NCBI RefSeq assembly: GCF_001269885.1
Contig: NZ_LHVH01000016.1
Coordinates: 1-64,000 of the forward strand
DNA: 64,000 nucleotides
From: Pseudomonas kilonensis
Lineage (GTDB): Bacteria > Pseudomonadota > Gammaproteobacteria > Pseudomonadales > Pseudomonadaceae
Direction: 5' to 3'
Position 1 is the first letter of the stretch. Every line of letters begins with the position of its first letter. A model generated the notes under the pieces. It was given only the letters and a program-made list of their open reading frames with translations. It ran no database searches and was not told the DNA's origin. Below, in pieces: positions 8,772 to 18,557 of the stretch. The position numbers were made by a program, and so were the translations under genes.

Positions 8772-10949
8772 TCAGTAAGACCTGCCAGTATGGTTATTAA
8801 GAGAAATAACCTTGGTCTTGCCAATGCGGTGACGGTAGATCTCACGCAGGTACTTGATGGATTTCTTCACGCAGTCGCGGGACAGGCGGATGTCGTTGAT
8901 CGAGACGAACTTGTCCTTGTCGTTGATCAGCTCGCGATACTTCTTCTCGTACATCGGCTTGATCGCGTACCAGTTGGTGTCGAGGATCTTCGCCGGGTTT
9001 TCGAATTCGTTGAGCAGGTCGTCGATGCGTTCTTCGTCGAAGTCTTCATTGATGATGAAGTCCAGGATCGAGTTGTCCAGGGTGTCGTCGAAGCGGTACG
9101 GGGTGCGGGCGAAGCAGCGTTTGATGAAGGCCACGATCAGGGTCAGGAAATCATCCGACAGGCACGGGCTCTTGGCGATCAGCGTGGTGAGCGACAGGTT
9201 GGCCGACGCGCCGATCACCAACGCGTAGCGCTTGAGGGTGGTGTTGGGGAACAGGCTGTTGAGGTGGGTCTTGAGCCGGTTCAGGTCCATGTAGGACAGC
9301 TTGTAGTCCTTGGGCAAGGAAACGATGGACACTACCGACGAGCAATTCTTGAAGAAGTGCAGGTCATGCAGGGCGGCGGCGTCGTAGCCGGAATTCTTGT
9401 ACTGCTCAAGCGACGCCCGGTAGCGCTTGGATTCGATCGGCAACAGGCTGATGCCTTCGATGGCCTGGGTGACCTTGTTGAAGTGCGGCAGGTCGATGGA
9501 GCGGAAGAACAGGTCGTCGATGTTCAGGCGCGGCGGTTCTTTCTCGAACACCTTGAACTTGTCGCCGCTCGGCGCCGGGGTTTCCGGGACGACGGACTCG
9601 GCGTAGGCAATTGCCACCGGGCCGGCCAGGCTCATGAACAGGTCGTTGGCGTCCAGGCGAATGGTTTCGCCAATGTCGATGCCGGCACGGCGGAAGTAGT
9701 TCTGGTCGTAGTCGGTGGTGACGGCCTGGGCCGTCAGGATGTTGAAGATCTGCTGGGAGATGTACTGGTTAGCGTGCTTCTCCATGGCATTGACATCAAT
9801 GTTCTGGATGTTGCCGTCATCGCTTTCTTCGGCGTAGCGCATGATGTCGTTGGAGATCAGCATCATCGCGTTCCACGGGCGGATACGGCCCATGACGCTG
9901 GCTTCGCTGCTGTCTTCGTTGGCGAAGTTGTACGAGAAATCCCATTCTTCCGACAGGTACTTGCACAGCAGGCGTCCGGCGTTGATGTGCAACGCCTCGG
10001 ACATTTCACTGCGGTGGTCGGAAATGTTCGGCAGCACACAGATGCCGCTGGTGAAAATCGGTTCGAAGACGAAGGAGTGACCGCTCTTGCTGTCGTGTTC
10101 GTCCATCGGCTTGGTGTCGAACGTCTTGTTCATGTACGAGTACTGCTGGGCCAGGCCGAATTCCGAGGCCATGCCCGAACCGGTACCGCCGCCGGCACTG
10201 AAGATCGAGAAGTACAGGCGCGACTGGTTGGCCTTGATCCCGCAGCTGTCGATCAGGTACGAGTGGATCATTTTCCAGTCGGGGCTGGAGAAGCGCTGGG
10301 TGTCCTTGTTCAGGATGATCTTGGCCAGGTACTGGCCCAGGATCGGCGCGTTACCGGCGCCACCGGCGTGGACTTCCGACAGGTCCATGATCTTCATTTT
10401 GCTGTAGTCGCGCAAAAAGCCGCTCTTCTCGCCCTTGCGCGAGAAACGGATGCGCCCGGCGATGTCCTTGTCCAGGTCGCCGAGCATCACCAGCGGTTCC
10501 ACCAGGAACACCGGTTTGCTGGCCTTGCTGTTGCCCAGGCGCAGGTTGTTGCGGATCCACTGCGCGGGGCTGTAGCCCTTGTCGCTGTAGGCCTTGTCTT
10601 CGGCGTTGAATTCGTTGAGGTAGAACTTGCGGGCGTTGTACACCAGCTCCGCCACGTCCAGGGCGATGTTGGAGCCGCAGCGACCCAGGCCGATCAGGCA
10701 CACCGACGGGAACTCCTGCTGGGCGCGGTCGCTCTCGTCCTCTACCAGATGGGGCGGGCGCGGGAACACCGCGTCGCGCAGGCCATCGAGGTTGTCGAGG
10801 ATCCGGTCGGTGTTGGTTTCGGTGAAATACAGATACTGTTGAGTCGACAGGGGACGCGAGCTGCTCGATGGTTTCGAGACTTCAGGGCCGTTGGCGGCCG
10901 GGCTCAGGGTCAGATCGGATACCGCAGTGGCTGTTTTTTTGGAAGTCAT
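8772..10949 (-). CDS. Stand-alone tubulin/FtsZ-superfamily protein (Tubulin_2-like)
   Basis: This 725-residue protein carries the two nucleotide-binding signatures of the tubulin/FtsZ superfamily: a T1-type loop CLIGLGRCGSN (residues 84-94) and the T4 tubulin signature SAGGGTGSGM (251-260). A long low-complexity Ser/Pro start (1-40) precedes the GTPase domain, and a basic C-terminal region with many Lys/Arg (about 640-725) follows. It is far larger than FtsZ (about 390) or phage PhuZ (about 320) and matches neither in the spacing between T1 and T4 (about 160 residues). No obvious membrane helix is present. It is closest in design to the large Tubulin_2/FtsZ-like proteins of bacteria whose function is not established. 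The gene stands alone: no plasmid-partition or phage genes are near. The ribosome site before the ATG is weak. Confidence 0.8.
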   Translation of the reverse strand: MTSKKTATAVSDLTLSPAANGPEVSKPSSSSRPLSTQQYLYFTETNTDRILDNLDGLRDAVFPRPPHLVEDESDRAQQEFPSVCLIGLGRCGSNIALDVAELVYNARKFYLNEFNAEDKAYSDKGYSPAQWIRNNLRLGNSKASKPVFLVEPLVMLGDLDKDIAGRIRFSRKGEKSGFLRDYSKMKIMDLSEVHAGGAGNAPILGQYLAKIILNKDTQRFSSPDWKMIHSYLIDSCGIKANQSRLYFSIFSAGGGTGSGMASEFGLAQQYSYMNKTFDTKPMDEHDSKSGHSFVFEPIFTSGICVLPNISDHRSEMSEALHINAGRLLCKYLSEEWDFSYNFANEDSSEASVMGRIRPWNAMMLISNDIMRYAEESDDGNIQNIDVNAMEKHANQYISQQIFNILTAQAVTTDYDQNYFRRAGIDIGETIRLDANDLFMSLAGPVAIAYAESVVPETPAPSGDKFKVFEKEPPRLNIDDLFFRSIDLPHFNKVTQAIEGISLLPIESKRYRASLEQYKNSGYDAAALHDLHFFKNCSSVVSIVSLPKDYKLSYMDLNRLKTHLNSLFPNTTLKRYALVIGASANLSLTTLIAKSPCLSDDFLTLIVAFIKRCFARTPYRFDDTLDNSILDFIINEDFDEERIDDLLNEFENPAKILDTNWYAIKPMYEKKYRELINDKDKFVSINDIRLSRDCVKKSIKYLREIYRHRIGKTKVISLNNHTGRSY

Positions 10950-11300
10950 TGTGCGCCATATGCCTGAACTTGGTTGGCTCGACGAGCGCTGTCATCGAAC
11001 CATCGCGGATGGGAGCTCGCGTCCTGGATGGCGCGAAGGTCGGCCCGAGCGTCCAGGGCTATAGCCTGGGGGCCGCTCGAGAGATTCTTTCCTGATAGGT
11101 TGAATCGGCCACCGGGAGACGATCTTTAATCAAGAATGGGCGAAATGATGGCAATTGTTGCAGGAAATTGACCGTTATCAAGAAACGCGCCGCTCGCCAT
11201 GGGGGGGTATCAGCCTTGCGAATGATTGGAGACAGCCTGCGCGCCGCTGTCTAGATTGCAGATTCCGCTAATGCTCCATAACAATAAAAGAGACGGACCC
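10950..11300. other. Divergent intergenic region with an interrupted hairpin
   Basis: This 351-base gap separates the tubulin-like gene from the MFS gene and should hold both promoters. The only structure I can point to is a two-part stem at 11046-11079 (CGAGCG and CCAGG paired with CCTGG and CGCTCG), followed by AGAGATTCTTT. No ORF with coding character is seen. Confidence 0.4.
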
Positions 11301-12650
11301 ATGCAGAACTCGACCCAAGCGGCGAATGCCTGGCGCATTCTGTTCCTGTTGTTCCTGGCCAACCTGTTCAATTTCTTCGACCGCACCATCCCGGCGATCA
11401 TCATCGAGCCGATTCGCATGGAGTGGAGTCTCAGCGACTTCCAGATCGGTATCATCGGCACGGCTTTCACCCTCGTCTACGCCATTGCCGGGTTGCCATT
11501 GGGACGCATGGCCGATACCGGTTCGCGCAGCAAGTTGATGGGCTGGGGCCTGGCGACCTGGAGCGCGCTGACGGCGGTCAACGGCCTGGTGGGCAGTTTC
11601 TGGGCGTTCCTGGTGGTGCGTATGGGCGTGGGGATCGGTGAGGCGAGTTATGCGCCAGCGGCCAACTCACTGATCGGCGATCTGTTCCCGGCCCATCGCC
11701 GGGCGCGGGCCATGGGCATTTTCATGCTGGGCCTGCCGATTGGCTTGCTGCTGGCGTTCTTCACCATCGGCGCGATGGTCAAGGCCTTCGACAGCTGGCG
11801 CGCGCCGTTCTTTATCGCGGCTGTGCCAGGCTTGGTGCTGGCGGTGTTCATGTTCTTCATCAAGGAGCCCAAGCGCGGCGCGGCGGAAACCGTGCAGGTG
11901 TCCCAGGAAAAGATCGACCGGCCGATCCGTCGAGTGTTGGCGATCCCCACCTTCCTGTGGCTTGTGTTGGCCGGGCTGTGCTTCAACTTCGCCACCTATG
12001 CCTGCAACTCATTCCTGGTGCCGATGCTGCAACGCTATTTCCTGATGCCGTTGCACGAGGCGGCCGTGGCCACCGGGATCATGGTGGGCGTGACCGGGTT
12101 GTTCGGCTTGACCCTCGGCGGCTGGATCGCCGACAAGATTCACCAGCGCGTGCCCAGCGGTCGCTTGCTGTTCGCCGCGTTCAGCCTGGTGATCTCGACG
12201 CTCACCACTGCCTGGGCATTGCATGCCGGGCGAATTGAAATCGGTGTGTTCGTCGCGGTGTTCAGTGTCGGCTGGTTGTTCGCCTATACCTTTTATACCT
12301 GCGTGTACACGGCGATCCAGGACGTGGTCGAGCCGCGCCTGAGGGCCACGGCGATGGCACTGTTCTTCGCCGGCCTGTACTTGCTCGGTGGCGGATTGGG
12401 CCCGGTGGTGGTGGGCGGCTTGTCCGACTACTTCGCCCGCACGGCCATGGCCGCGGCCGGGGTCGACCAGATGACCGAAGCGTTCAAGGCCATCGGCCTG
12501 CATGACGCGATGTACCTGATCCCGGTGGCGCTGTTCCTGACCATGGTGTTCCTGTTCCTGGCGTCACGTTGTTTTGTGCGCGATGCCAAGCGCATGAAGG
12601 ACGGGATGAGCGCGGTGGTGCTGCCCGAAGGTGTTGTGGCGACGGCTTGA
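11301..12650 (+). CDS. MFS transporter (spinster/anion-symporter-like, 12 TM)
   Basis: This 449-residue permease has the MFS layout: a first helix ending FNFFDRTIPAIIIEPIRMEW, motif A in the 2-3 loop (GRMADTGSRSK), and a second half starting near residue 220 (IRRVLAIPTFLWLVLAGLCFNF). The N-terminal NFFDR and MGVGIGEASYAPAANSLIGDLFP segments match spinster-like MFS carriers. The substrate is unknown; no enzyme gene is co-transcribed. The ATG at 11301 gives the usual short cytoplasmic start; an earlier in-frame codon (11226) lacks a ribosome site. Confidence 0.88.
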   Translation: MQNSTQAANAWRILFLLFLANLFNFFDRTIPAIIIEPIRMEWSLSDFQIGIIGTAFTLVYAIAGLPLGRMADTGSRSKLMGWGLATWSALTAVNGLVGSFWAFLVVRMGVGIGEASYAPAANSLIGDLFPAHRRARAMGIFMLGLPIGLLLAFFTIGAMVKAFDSWRAPFFIAAVPGLVLAVFMFFIKEPKRGAAETVQVSQEKIDRPIRRVLAIPTFLWLVLAGLCFNFATYACNSFLVPMLQRYFLMPLHEAAVATGIMVGVTGLFGLTLGGWIADKIHQRVPSGRLLFAAFSLVISTLTTAWALHAGRIEIGVFVAVFSVGWLFAYTFYTCVYTAIQDVVEPRLRATAMALFFAGLYLLGGGLGPVVVGGLSDYFARTAMAAAGVDQMTEAFKAIGLHDAMYLIPVALFLTMVFLFLASRCFVRDAKRMKDGMSAVVLPEGVVATA

Positions 12651-12656
12651 CAGCAT

Positions 12657-12745
12657 CTGTGGGAGCAAGGCTTGCCCGCGATGAAGGCGATGCGGTCTAT
12701 CGGAAAACCGAGGCGTCTGTTTCGCGAGCAAGCTTTGCTCCCACA
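12657..12745. repeat. REPIN between convergent MFS genes
   Basis: CTGTGGGAGCAAGGCTTGCCCGCGAT...TTCGCGAGCAAGCTTTGCTCCCACA. The two arms differ slightly (Cys-rich GCCCGCGA form against CTCGCGA form). It sits 6 bases after one MFS stop and about 30 bases from the other and may serve as a two-way transcript end. Confidence 0.85.
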
Positions 12746-12777
12746 AATCCCTCGCCACAGGGGCTTGTGCATTTTGG

Positions 12778-14316
12778 CTAGCGGACCTTCTCATCCCGCC
12801 CACGCAGCAAGCGATTGGGCATCACCAGCGCCGCGGCCAACCCCAGCAGCGACACCGCCGCGCTGATCACCAGCAAATGCCGGAACGTCGCCTGCAATTC
12901 CTGGCGCAAGGCGTTCTGCGCCTCGCCTGGGGCGGCGTTCAGGCCGTCCAGCAAGACGTTGCCGGAATGCCCTTCACCGATCAGCGACGCGCTGGCGATC
13001 TGGGCGAAGCTTGAATCCTGCAGCAAGGCCAGCAGCAACGCTGACATCAGTGCCACGCCCACCGCGCCGCCGAGGGAGCGGAACAGGTTGGTGGTGCTGG
13101 TGGCGACGCCGATGTCCTGTTGGTGTACGGCGTTCTGCGCACCCACCAGCGAAGTGGGAAACTGCATGCCGGAGGCGATGCCGCTGAGTAGCATGAACAG
13201 GCTGCTCAACCAGAGCGCGGCGGGCGGGGTGAAGGCCATGCCGAGGATAGCGAACGGGAAGAGCAGGGCGCCGCTCAGGATCATCGGCTTGTAGCGCCCC
13301 GTGACCGAGGTCCGGCGTCCGGCGAAATACGCGCCGATCGGCAGCCCTATCGCCAGCGGCAGCAAGTGCAACGCCGCACTGTCGGCGCCCGCGCCGGTCA
13401 CGCTCTGGAAGCGCAACGGCACCAGCACCGTCAGGGAAATCGCCTGGAAGCTGGTTAAGAACACCGTGCACCAACACAGCACCGCATCGCGGTTGGCGAA
13501 CAGGTGCATCGGCAACAACGGCTCCCGCGCCCGGCGCTCGTGCCAGGCGAACACCCCCAGCGCCGCGCCTGCGCAACCCAGCAATCCGAGCACTTCACGG
13601 CTGTGCCAGGCATGACCCTGGCCGACCTGGGTAATCCCCAGCAGCAGCGCCGTCAGGCCGATGATCAGCAACACGGTGCCCAGGTAATCGATGATCGGCG
13701 TGCGTTGCGGCACCGGCAGCCCGACCAGGCTGCGTCGAGCCACCCACCAGGCCACCAGGCCCAGCGGCAGGTTGATCCAGAACACCCAGCGCCACGACAG
13801 GTACTCGGTCATGTAGCCGCCGAGCACCGGCCCGGCCACGCTGGCCACCGCGTACATGCTGCTGAAATAACCCTGGTAGCGGCCACGTTCGCGGGGCGCG
13901 ATGATGTCGCCGATGATCGCCTGGCTCACCGAAATCATCCCGCCGGCGCCGATGCCCTGGAAAATCCGCGCCAGCACCAGTTGCTCCATGTTTTGGGCCA
14001 GGCCGCAGAACAGCGAGGCCAGGGTGAACAGGCCCATGCCGAACAGCATCAGCGGCCGGCGACCGTAGAGGTCACCGAGCTTGCCGTAGATCGGCACCGC
14101 CACGGTCATGGCGACCATGTAGCCGGAGATTACCCAGGCCAGCAGGCTGACGTCGGCAAATTGTGCGGAAATGGCCGGCATCGAGACGGCGACGATGGTC
14201 TGGTCCAGCGCACCGAGGAAAATCGCCAGCATCAGGGCCACCAGCACGCTGCGGATGGCCGGTTTTGGGGCTTGGAGCGTATTGAACTGAGTCACGGCAG
14301 AACCTGCGGGCATCAC
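12778..14316 (-). CDS. DHA2 family MFS drug exporter (EmrB/QacA type, 14 TM)
   Basis: This 512-residue transporter shows the DHA2 signature: the first helix FLGALDQTIVAVSMPAI with the family's acidic residue, motif A GKLGDLYGRRPLM, motif C GPVLGGYMTEYLSWRWVFWINLPLG, and a length fitting 14 helices. Such proteins use the proton gradient to expel hydrophobic or cationic drugs; the actual substrate is not known. It lies 49 bases upstream of the pobA stop side on the same strand, so it may be read through from pobA and could export aromatic compounds. That link is inference. Confidence 0.9.
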   Translation of the reverse strand: MMPAGSAVTQFNTLQAPKPAIRSVLVALMLAIFLGALDQTIVAVSMPAISAQFADVSLLAWVISGYMVAMTVAVPIYGKLGDLYGRRPLMLFGMGLFTLASLFCGLAQNMEQLVLARIFQGIGAGGMISVSQAIIGDIIAPRERGRYQGYFSSMYAVASVAGPVLGGYMTEYLSWRWVFWINLPLGLVAWWVARRSLVGLPVPQRTPIIDYLGTVLLIIGLTALLLGITQVGQGHAWHSREVLGLLGCAGAALGVFAWHERRAREPLLPMHLFANRDAVLCWCTVFLTSFQAISLTVLVPLRFQSVTGAGADSAALHLLPLAIGLPIGAYFAGRRTSVTGRYKPMILSGALLFPFAILGMAFTPPAALWLSSLFMLLSGIASGMQFPTSLVGAQNAVHQQDIGVATSTTNLFRSLGGAVGVALMSALLLALLQDSSFAQIASASLIGEGHSGNVLLDGLNAAPGEAQNALRQELQATFRHLLVISAAVSLLGLAAALVMPNRLLRGRDEKVR

Positions 14317-14365
14317 GCCAGGTAAGGCGAATGGGATGACGCCCGCAGTTTAAGTCGATAGGCGG

Positions 14366-15601
<1,236 letters not shown>

Positions 15602-15731
15602 TTATTAGAAATCGAGTGCCTACATTTTTCGCTTGCGGAGCTGTCAATTGAAGGGGAAAACTGAGCTGATACCTGTTCTTTTCGCCAATTGGTGCGATTA
15701 TCGCCCGCAACCCCAGGCCCGGATCCACGTT

Positions 15732-16625
15732 ATGAAAAAACCTGACCTGCCTTCGATCCCGGTGTTCAAGCTCTACGGTGAGAGCCAGGAATGGCCGACG
15801 CCGGACCTGTTGCACTGCGAGACCATCTCCAAGCGCAGCCGCGAGCATCAATGGGAAATCAAACCCCATCGGCATGCCGATCTGTGCCAGCTGTTGTTTG
15901 TCTTCAAGGGCCAGGCGGAACTGGAAATCGAGGGCCGGCGCACGCAACTCACTGAACCGGCCGTGCAGATCCTGCCGCCGCTGTCGGTCCATGGCTTTCG
16001 TTTTTCCGAGGATGTGGAAGGTTACGTGGTGACCCTGGCGGCGCCGCTGGTCACGCACCTGCAAGCGCAACTGGGGCATTCGGTCAACGTCCTGGCCCAG
16101 GCCGAAAGCTACCCCGCCCTGGAGAATGCCGAGTACCTCAACAGCCTGTTCAGCGCCCTGCAGAATGAGTACGTGGGGCATCAACCGGCGCGGGAAATGC
16201 TGATGCACGCGCTGGTCAGCGTGATCATGGTCTGGGTCAGCCGCCAGGTGATGCAGCGCCACACCCAGGCCCAGCGCCCGCAACGGGCTCGGGAATACCT
16301 CAACGGGTTCATTCAGTTGGTGGAAGAAACCTATCGCGAGCACGTCAAGGTCGAGGACCTGGCCCATCGCCTGGGCATTTCCGTGTCGCACCTCAACGGC
16401 ACCTGTCGGGAACTGGCGGGGCAACCGGCGTTGCAGATCATGCATGAGCGCCAGTTGCTGGAAGCCAAGCGCCTGCTGACCTACACCGGCATGACCATCT
16501 ACGAGATTTCCGAAATGCTCGGGTTTTCCGACCCGACCAACTTCACCCGGCTGTTCCGCCGGCGCGTCGGCATCTCGCCCAAGGCGTTCCGGGACCGGCT
16601 CAAGACCGATCAACAGGACGACTGA
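15732..16625 (+). CDS. pobR: AraC/XylS family regulator of pobA
   Basis: This 297-residue activator has an N-terminal cupin effector domain (KPHRHADLCQLLFVFKGQAELEIEG, about residues 45-75) and a C-terminal double helix-turn-helix. The first helix-turn-helix is VEDLAHRLGISVSHLNGTCRE. The second is IYEISEMLGFSDPTNFTRLFRR, near residues 255-280. Its divergent placement with pobA points to PobR, which activates pobA in response to 4-hydroxybenzoate. The ATG at 15732 gives the family start; upstream open frame to 15633 has no similarity. Confidence 0.93.
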   Translation: MKKPDLPSIPVFKLYGESQEWPTPDLLHCETISKRSREHQWEIKPHRHADLCQLLFVFKGQAELEIEGRRTQLTEPAVQILPPLSVHGFRFSEDVEGYVVTLAAPLVTHLQAQLGHSVNVLAQAESYPALENAEYLNSLFSALQNEYVGHQPAREMLMHALVSVIMVWVSRQVMQRHTQAQRPQRAREYLNGFIQLVEETYREHVKVEDLAHRLGISVSHLNGTCRELAGQPALQIMHERQLLEAKRLLTYTGMTIYEISEMLGFSDPTNFTRLFRRRVGISPKAFRDRLKTDQQDD

Positions 16626-16632
16626 CCACGCC

Positions 16633-16809
16633 TCAGCGCAGGGCGTTCAGGGTCGCACTGTGGGGGATGCACCGTTCGAAGTTGCAACTGGCGTATTCAC
16701 GGGGCAGTTGCCGGGCCTGCTCGACCCGATAGGCCGCAGTGCCATACAGCGCTAGCGTGGCGGCGCAGGTGACAAAAATGGCGAGGCGTCTTCTTGTTTT
16801 AATGTTCAT
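16633..16809 (-). CDS. Small membrane-anchored or secreted protein, 58 residues
   Basis: The minus-strand frame from ATG 16809 to TGA 16633 encodes MNIKTRRRLAIFVTCAATLA followed by LYGTAAYRVEQ and ends with CNFERCIPHSATLNALR. It has a positively charged start, a hydrophobic stretch (residues 9-26) and two Cys four residues apart (Cys42, Cys47). An AGAGGT ribosome site lies about 7 bases before the ATG. The function is not known. The pattern suggests a single-pass membrane or exported small protein. It converges on pobR, with 7 bases between the stops. Confidence 0.55.
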   Translation of the reverse strand: MNIKTRRRLAIFVTCAATLALYGTAAYRVEQARQLPREYASCNFERCIPHSATLNALR

Positions 16810-16930
16810 GGCGGTGACCTCTGAACGAATACCCGGGGGTACTACTTTCAGAATAGGTCAGCCGTGGCGAGTTGCCAGCCTGGCAGGCTTTGTGTGTAAC
16901 CTGATATTCAGAACACTGATATTCCCCTGT

Positions 16931-17122
16931 TGGTGGGAGCAGACCTGTGGGAGCAAGGCCTGTGGGAACTGATCTGTGGGAGCTGATCTGTGGGAGCAAG
17001 GCCTGTGGGAACTGATCTGTGGGAGCAAGGCTTGCCCGCGATGGCATCGCCTCGATCCATCAGCTACACCGAGGTGCCTGCATCGCGGGCAAGCCTTGCT
17101 CCCACAGGTCTTGCTCCCACAG
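16931..17122. repeat. REPIN with stuttered left arm
   Basis: The core palindrome 17018-17107 has arms CTGTGGGAGCAAGGCTTGCC and complement. To its left the terminal unit CTGTGGGA[G/A]C... is repeated at least five more times in 14-15-base steps, alternating variants ending CAAGGC, ACTGAT and GCTGAT. To its right there is only one extra unit (GTCTTGCTCCCACAG). The loop is the exact reverse complement of the loop at 18627-18668. Together with the small gene's upstream region this fills the gap before the DUF5064 gene. Confidence 0.9.
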
Positions 17123-17148
17123 GGTATAGGGGTGGGCTTTTAACCGGG

Positions 17149-17508
17149 TTATTCCAGGTGCTCCGGCTTCATCGGATCGCCTGGCTTGACGTCCAGTTGC
17201 TTGCGCACGTCTTCGAACATTTCGTCGTAGTACTTGTGCATCGAGCCGATGCTGGCGGTCTTGGGCAAGCCGTATTTCTGGGCGATGCGCGTGGCATGGC
17301 GGGCGAAGTCGAAGGCCTGGTCCTTGGCCAGGAAGAACGTCTCGTCCAGGGTCTTGTCCTCGATGGTGCCATGCACCCGGAACGACATGCCCGTGCCCTC
17401 CTTGCCGTCCTGATCGACCTTGTAGTCGATGCACAGGTTGTAGCTGAAATCGTCCTTGTTCAGCGCATGGCGCTCCATGTGCAGGTGTCCGGGTTCGAAC
17501 ATGGCCAT
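17149..17508 (-). CDS. DUF5064 family protein downstream of arcC
   Basis: This 119-residue soluble protein (MAMFEPGHLHMERHALNKDD...) matches the Pseudomonas-restricted DUF5064 family; no catalytic motif is seen. The ATG at 17508 has GGAGAG six bases upstream; a TTG two codons earlier is not needed. It follows arcC by 65 bases on the same strand and may be the last gene of the arginine deiminase operon. A role in anaerobic arginine use is inferred only from position. Confidence 0.8.
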   Translation of the reverse strand: MAMFEPGHLHMERHALNKDDFSYNLCIDYKVDQDGKEGTGMSFRVHGTIEDKTLDETFFLAKDQAFDFARHATRIAQKYGLPKTASIGSMHKYYDEMFEDVRKQLDVKPGDPMKPEHLE

Positions 17509-17573
17509 AAGCAACTCTCCTTAGAAGGCATGGGGAGTAGGGCAGACCCTGGATCTGCCCTGCAAGTTTCCTG

Positions 17574-18503
17574 TTATCGATAAGTAATGCCGGGTGTCGC
17601 CGTGCTGATGCGGGTGCCGGCCTTGCCCTGGACGATCGCATCGATGTCCGAGAGTGAACCGATCACCGCGACCTTGCCAGTGTTGCGCGCGAATTCGCAG
17701 GCCGCCTGGACCTTCGGCCCCATGGAACCGGCGGCGAAGCCGAGCTTTTCCATGTCGTCGGGGTGGGCCTGGGCAATGGCTTTCTGGGTCGGCTTGCCGA
17801 AGTCGATGAACGCGGCGTTGACGTCGGTGGCGATCACCAGCAGATCGCTTTCCAGCTGTTCGGCCAGCAGCGCCGAGCACAGGTCCTTGTCGATCACCGC
17901 TTCCACGCCTTGCAGCTTGCCGTCGGCGTCGTACATCGTCGGGATGCCCCCGCCGCCGGCGCAAATCACGATGCTGCCCTTTTCCAGCAGCCATTTGATC
18001 GGGCGGATTTCAAAGATGCGCTTGGGCCTGGGGCTTGCGACCACGCGACGGAACTTGTCGCCGTCCGGGGCGATGGCCCAGCCTTTTTCGGCGGCCAGTT
18101 TCTGCGCCTCTTCCTGGCTGTAGACCGGGCCAATGGGCTTGGTGGGTTTTTGGAAGGCCGGGTCGTTGGCGTCCACTTCAACCTGGGTCAGCAGCGTGGC
18201 GAAGGGGACTTCGAAGTCCAGCAGATTGCCCAGTTCCTGTTCGATGATGTAGCCGATCATGCCTTCGGTTTCGGCGCCGAGCACGTCCAGCGGATACGGC
18301 GCGACCGAGGTGTAGGCCGCCGCCTGCAACGACAGCAGGCCGACCTGCGGGCCGTTGCCGTGGGCGATCACCAGTTGATTGCCTGGGTGGATTTTCGCGA
18401 TCTGTTCGGTCGCGGTGCGGATGTTGATGCGTTGATTGTCTGCGGTCATGGGTTCACCCCGACGCAGGAGGGCGTTACCGCCCAGGGCAACGACGATACG
18501 CAT
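17574..18503 (-). CDS. arcC: Carbamate kinase
   Basis: This 309-residue enzyme is the last step of the arginine deiminase pathway: carbamoyl phosphate + ADP to ATP + NH3 + CO2. Family motifs are [13 protein letters not shown] at the start (residues 6-18), the AHGNGPQVG loop, and the ICAGGGGIP and [13 protein letters not shown] segments. It lies 248 bases after argF, with an expanded REPIN in between that may reduce its expression relative to arcA and argF. Confidence 0.96.
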   Translation of the reverse strand: MRIVVALGGNALLRRGEPMTADNQRINIRTATEQIAKIHPGNQLVIAHGNGPQVGLLSLQAAAYTSVAPYPLDVLGAETEGMIGYIIEQELGNLLDFEVPFATLLTQVEVDANDPAFQKPTKPIGPVYSQEEAQKLAAEKGWAIAPDGDKFRRVVASPRPKRIFEIRPIKWLLEKGSIVICAGGGGIPTMYDADGKLQGVEAVIDKDLCSALLAEQLESDLLVIATDVNAAFIDFGKPTQKAIAQAHPDDMEKLGFAAGSMGPKVQAACEFARNTGKVAVIGSLSDIDAIVQGKAGTRISTATPGITYR

Positions 18504-18557
18504 GGTGCTGTCCTTTCAAAAATGGAACGAACAATGCTGTTCCCTTGTGGAAGCTTG

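Noticed and set aside
8772..10949. Tubulin-like protein considered as phage PhuZ or plasmid TubZ
   Set aside because: It is twice their size, T1-T4 spacing differs, and no phage, partition or replication genes are near.
8622..10967. 781-residue open frame antisense to the tubulin-like gene
   Set aside because: It follows from codon bias of the GC-rich opposite strand: the protein is rich in Val, Gly, Asp and Gln with no family motif, and the minus-strand frame has clear tubulin signatures.
17060..17641. Open frames reading through REP sequence near arcC
   Set aside because: They encode the usual REP translations (GSKACPR-, QGLPAM-like peptides) and overlap real genes in other frames.
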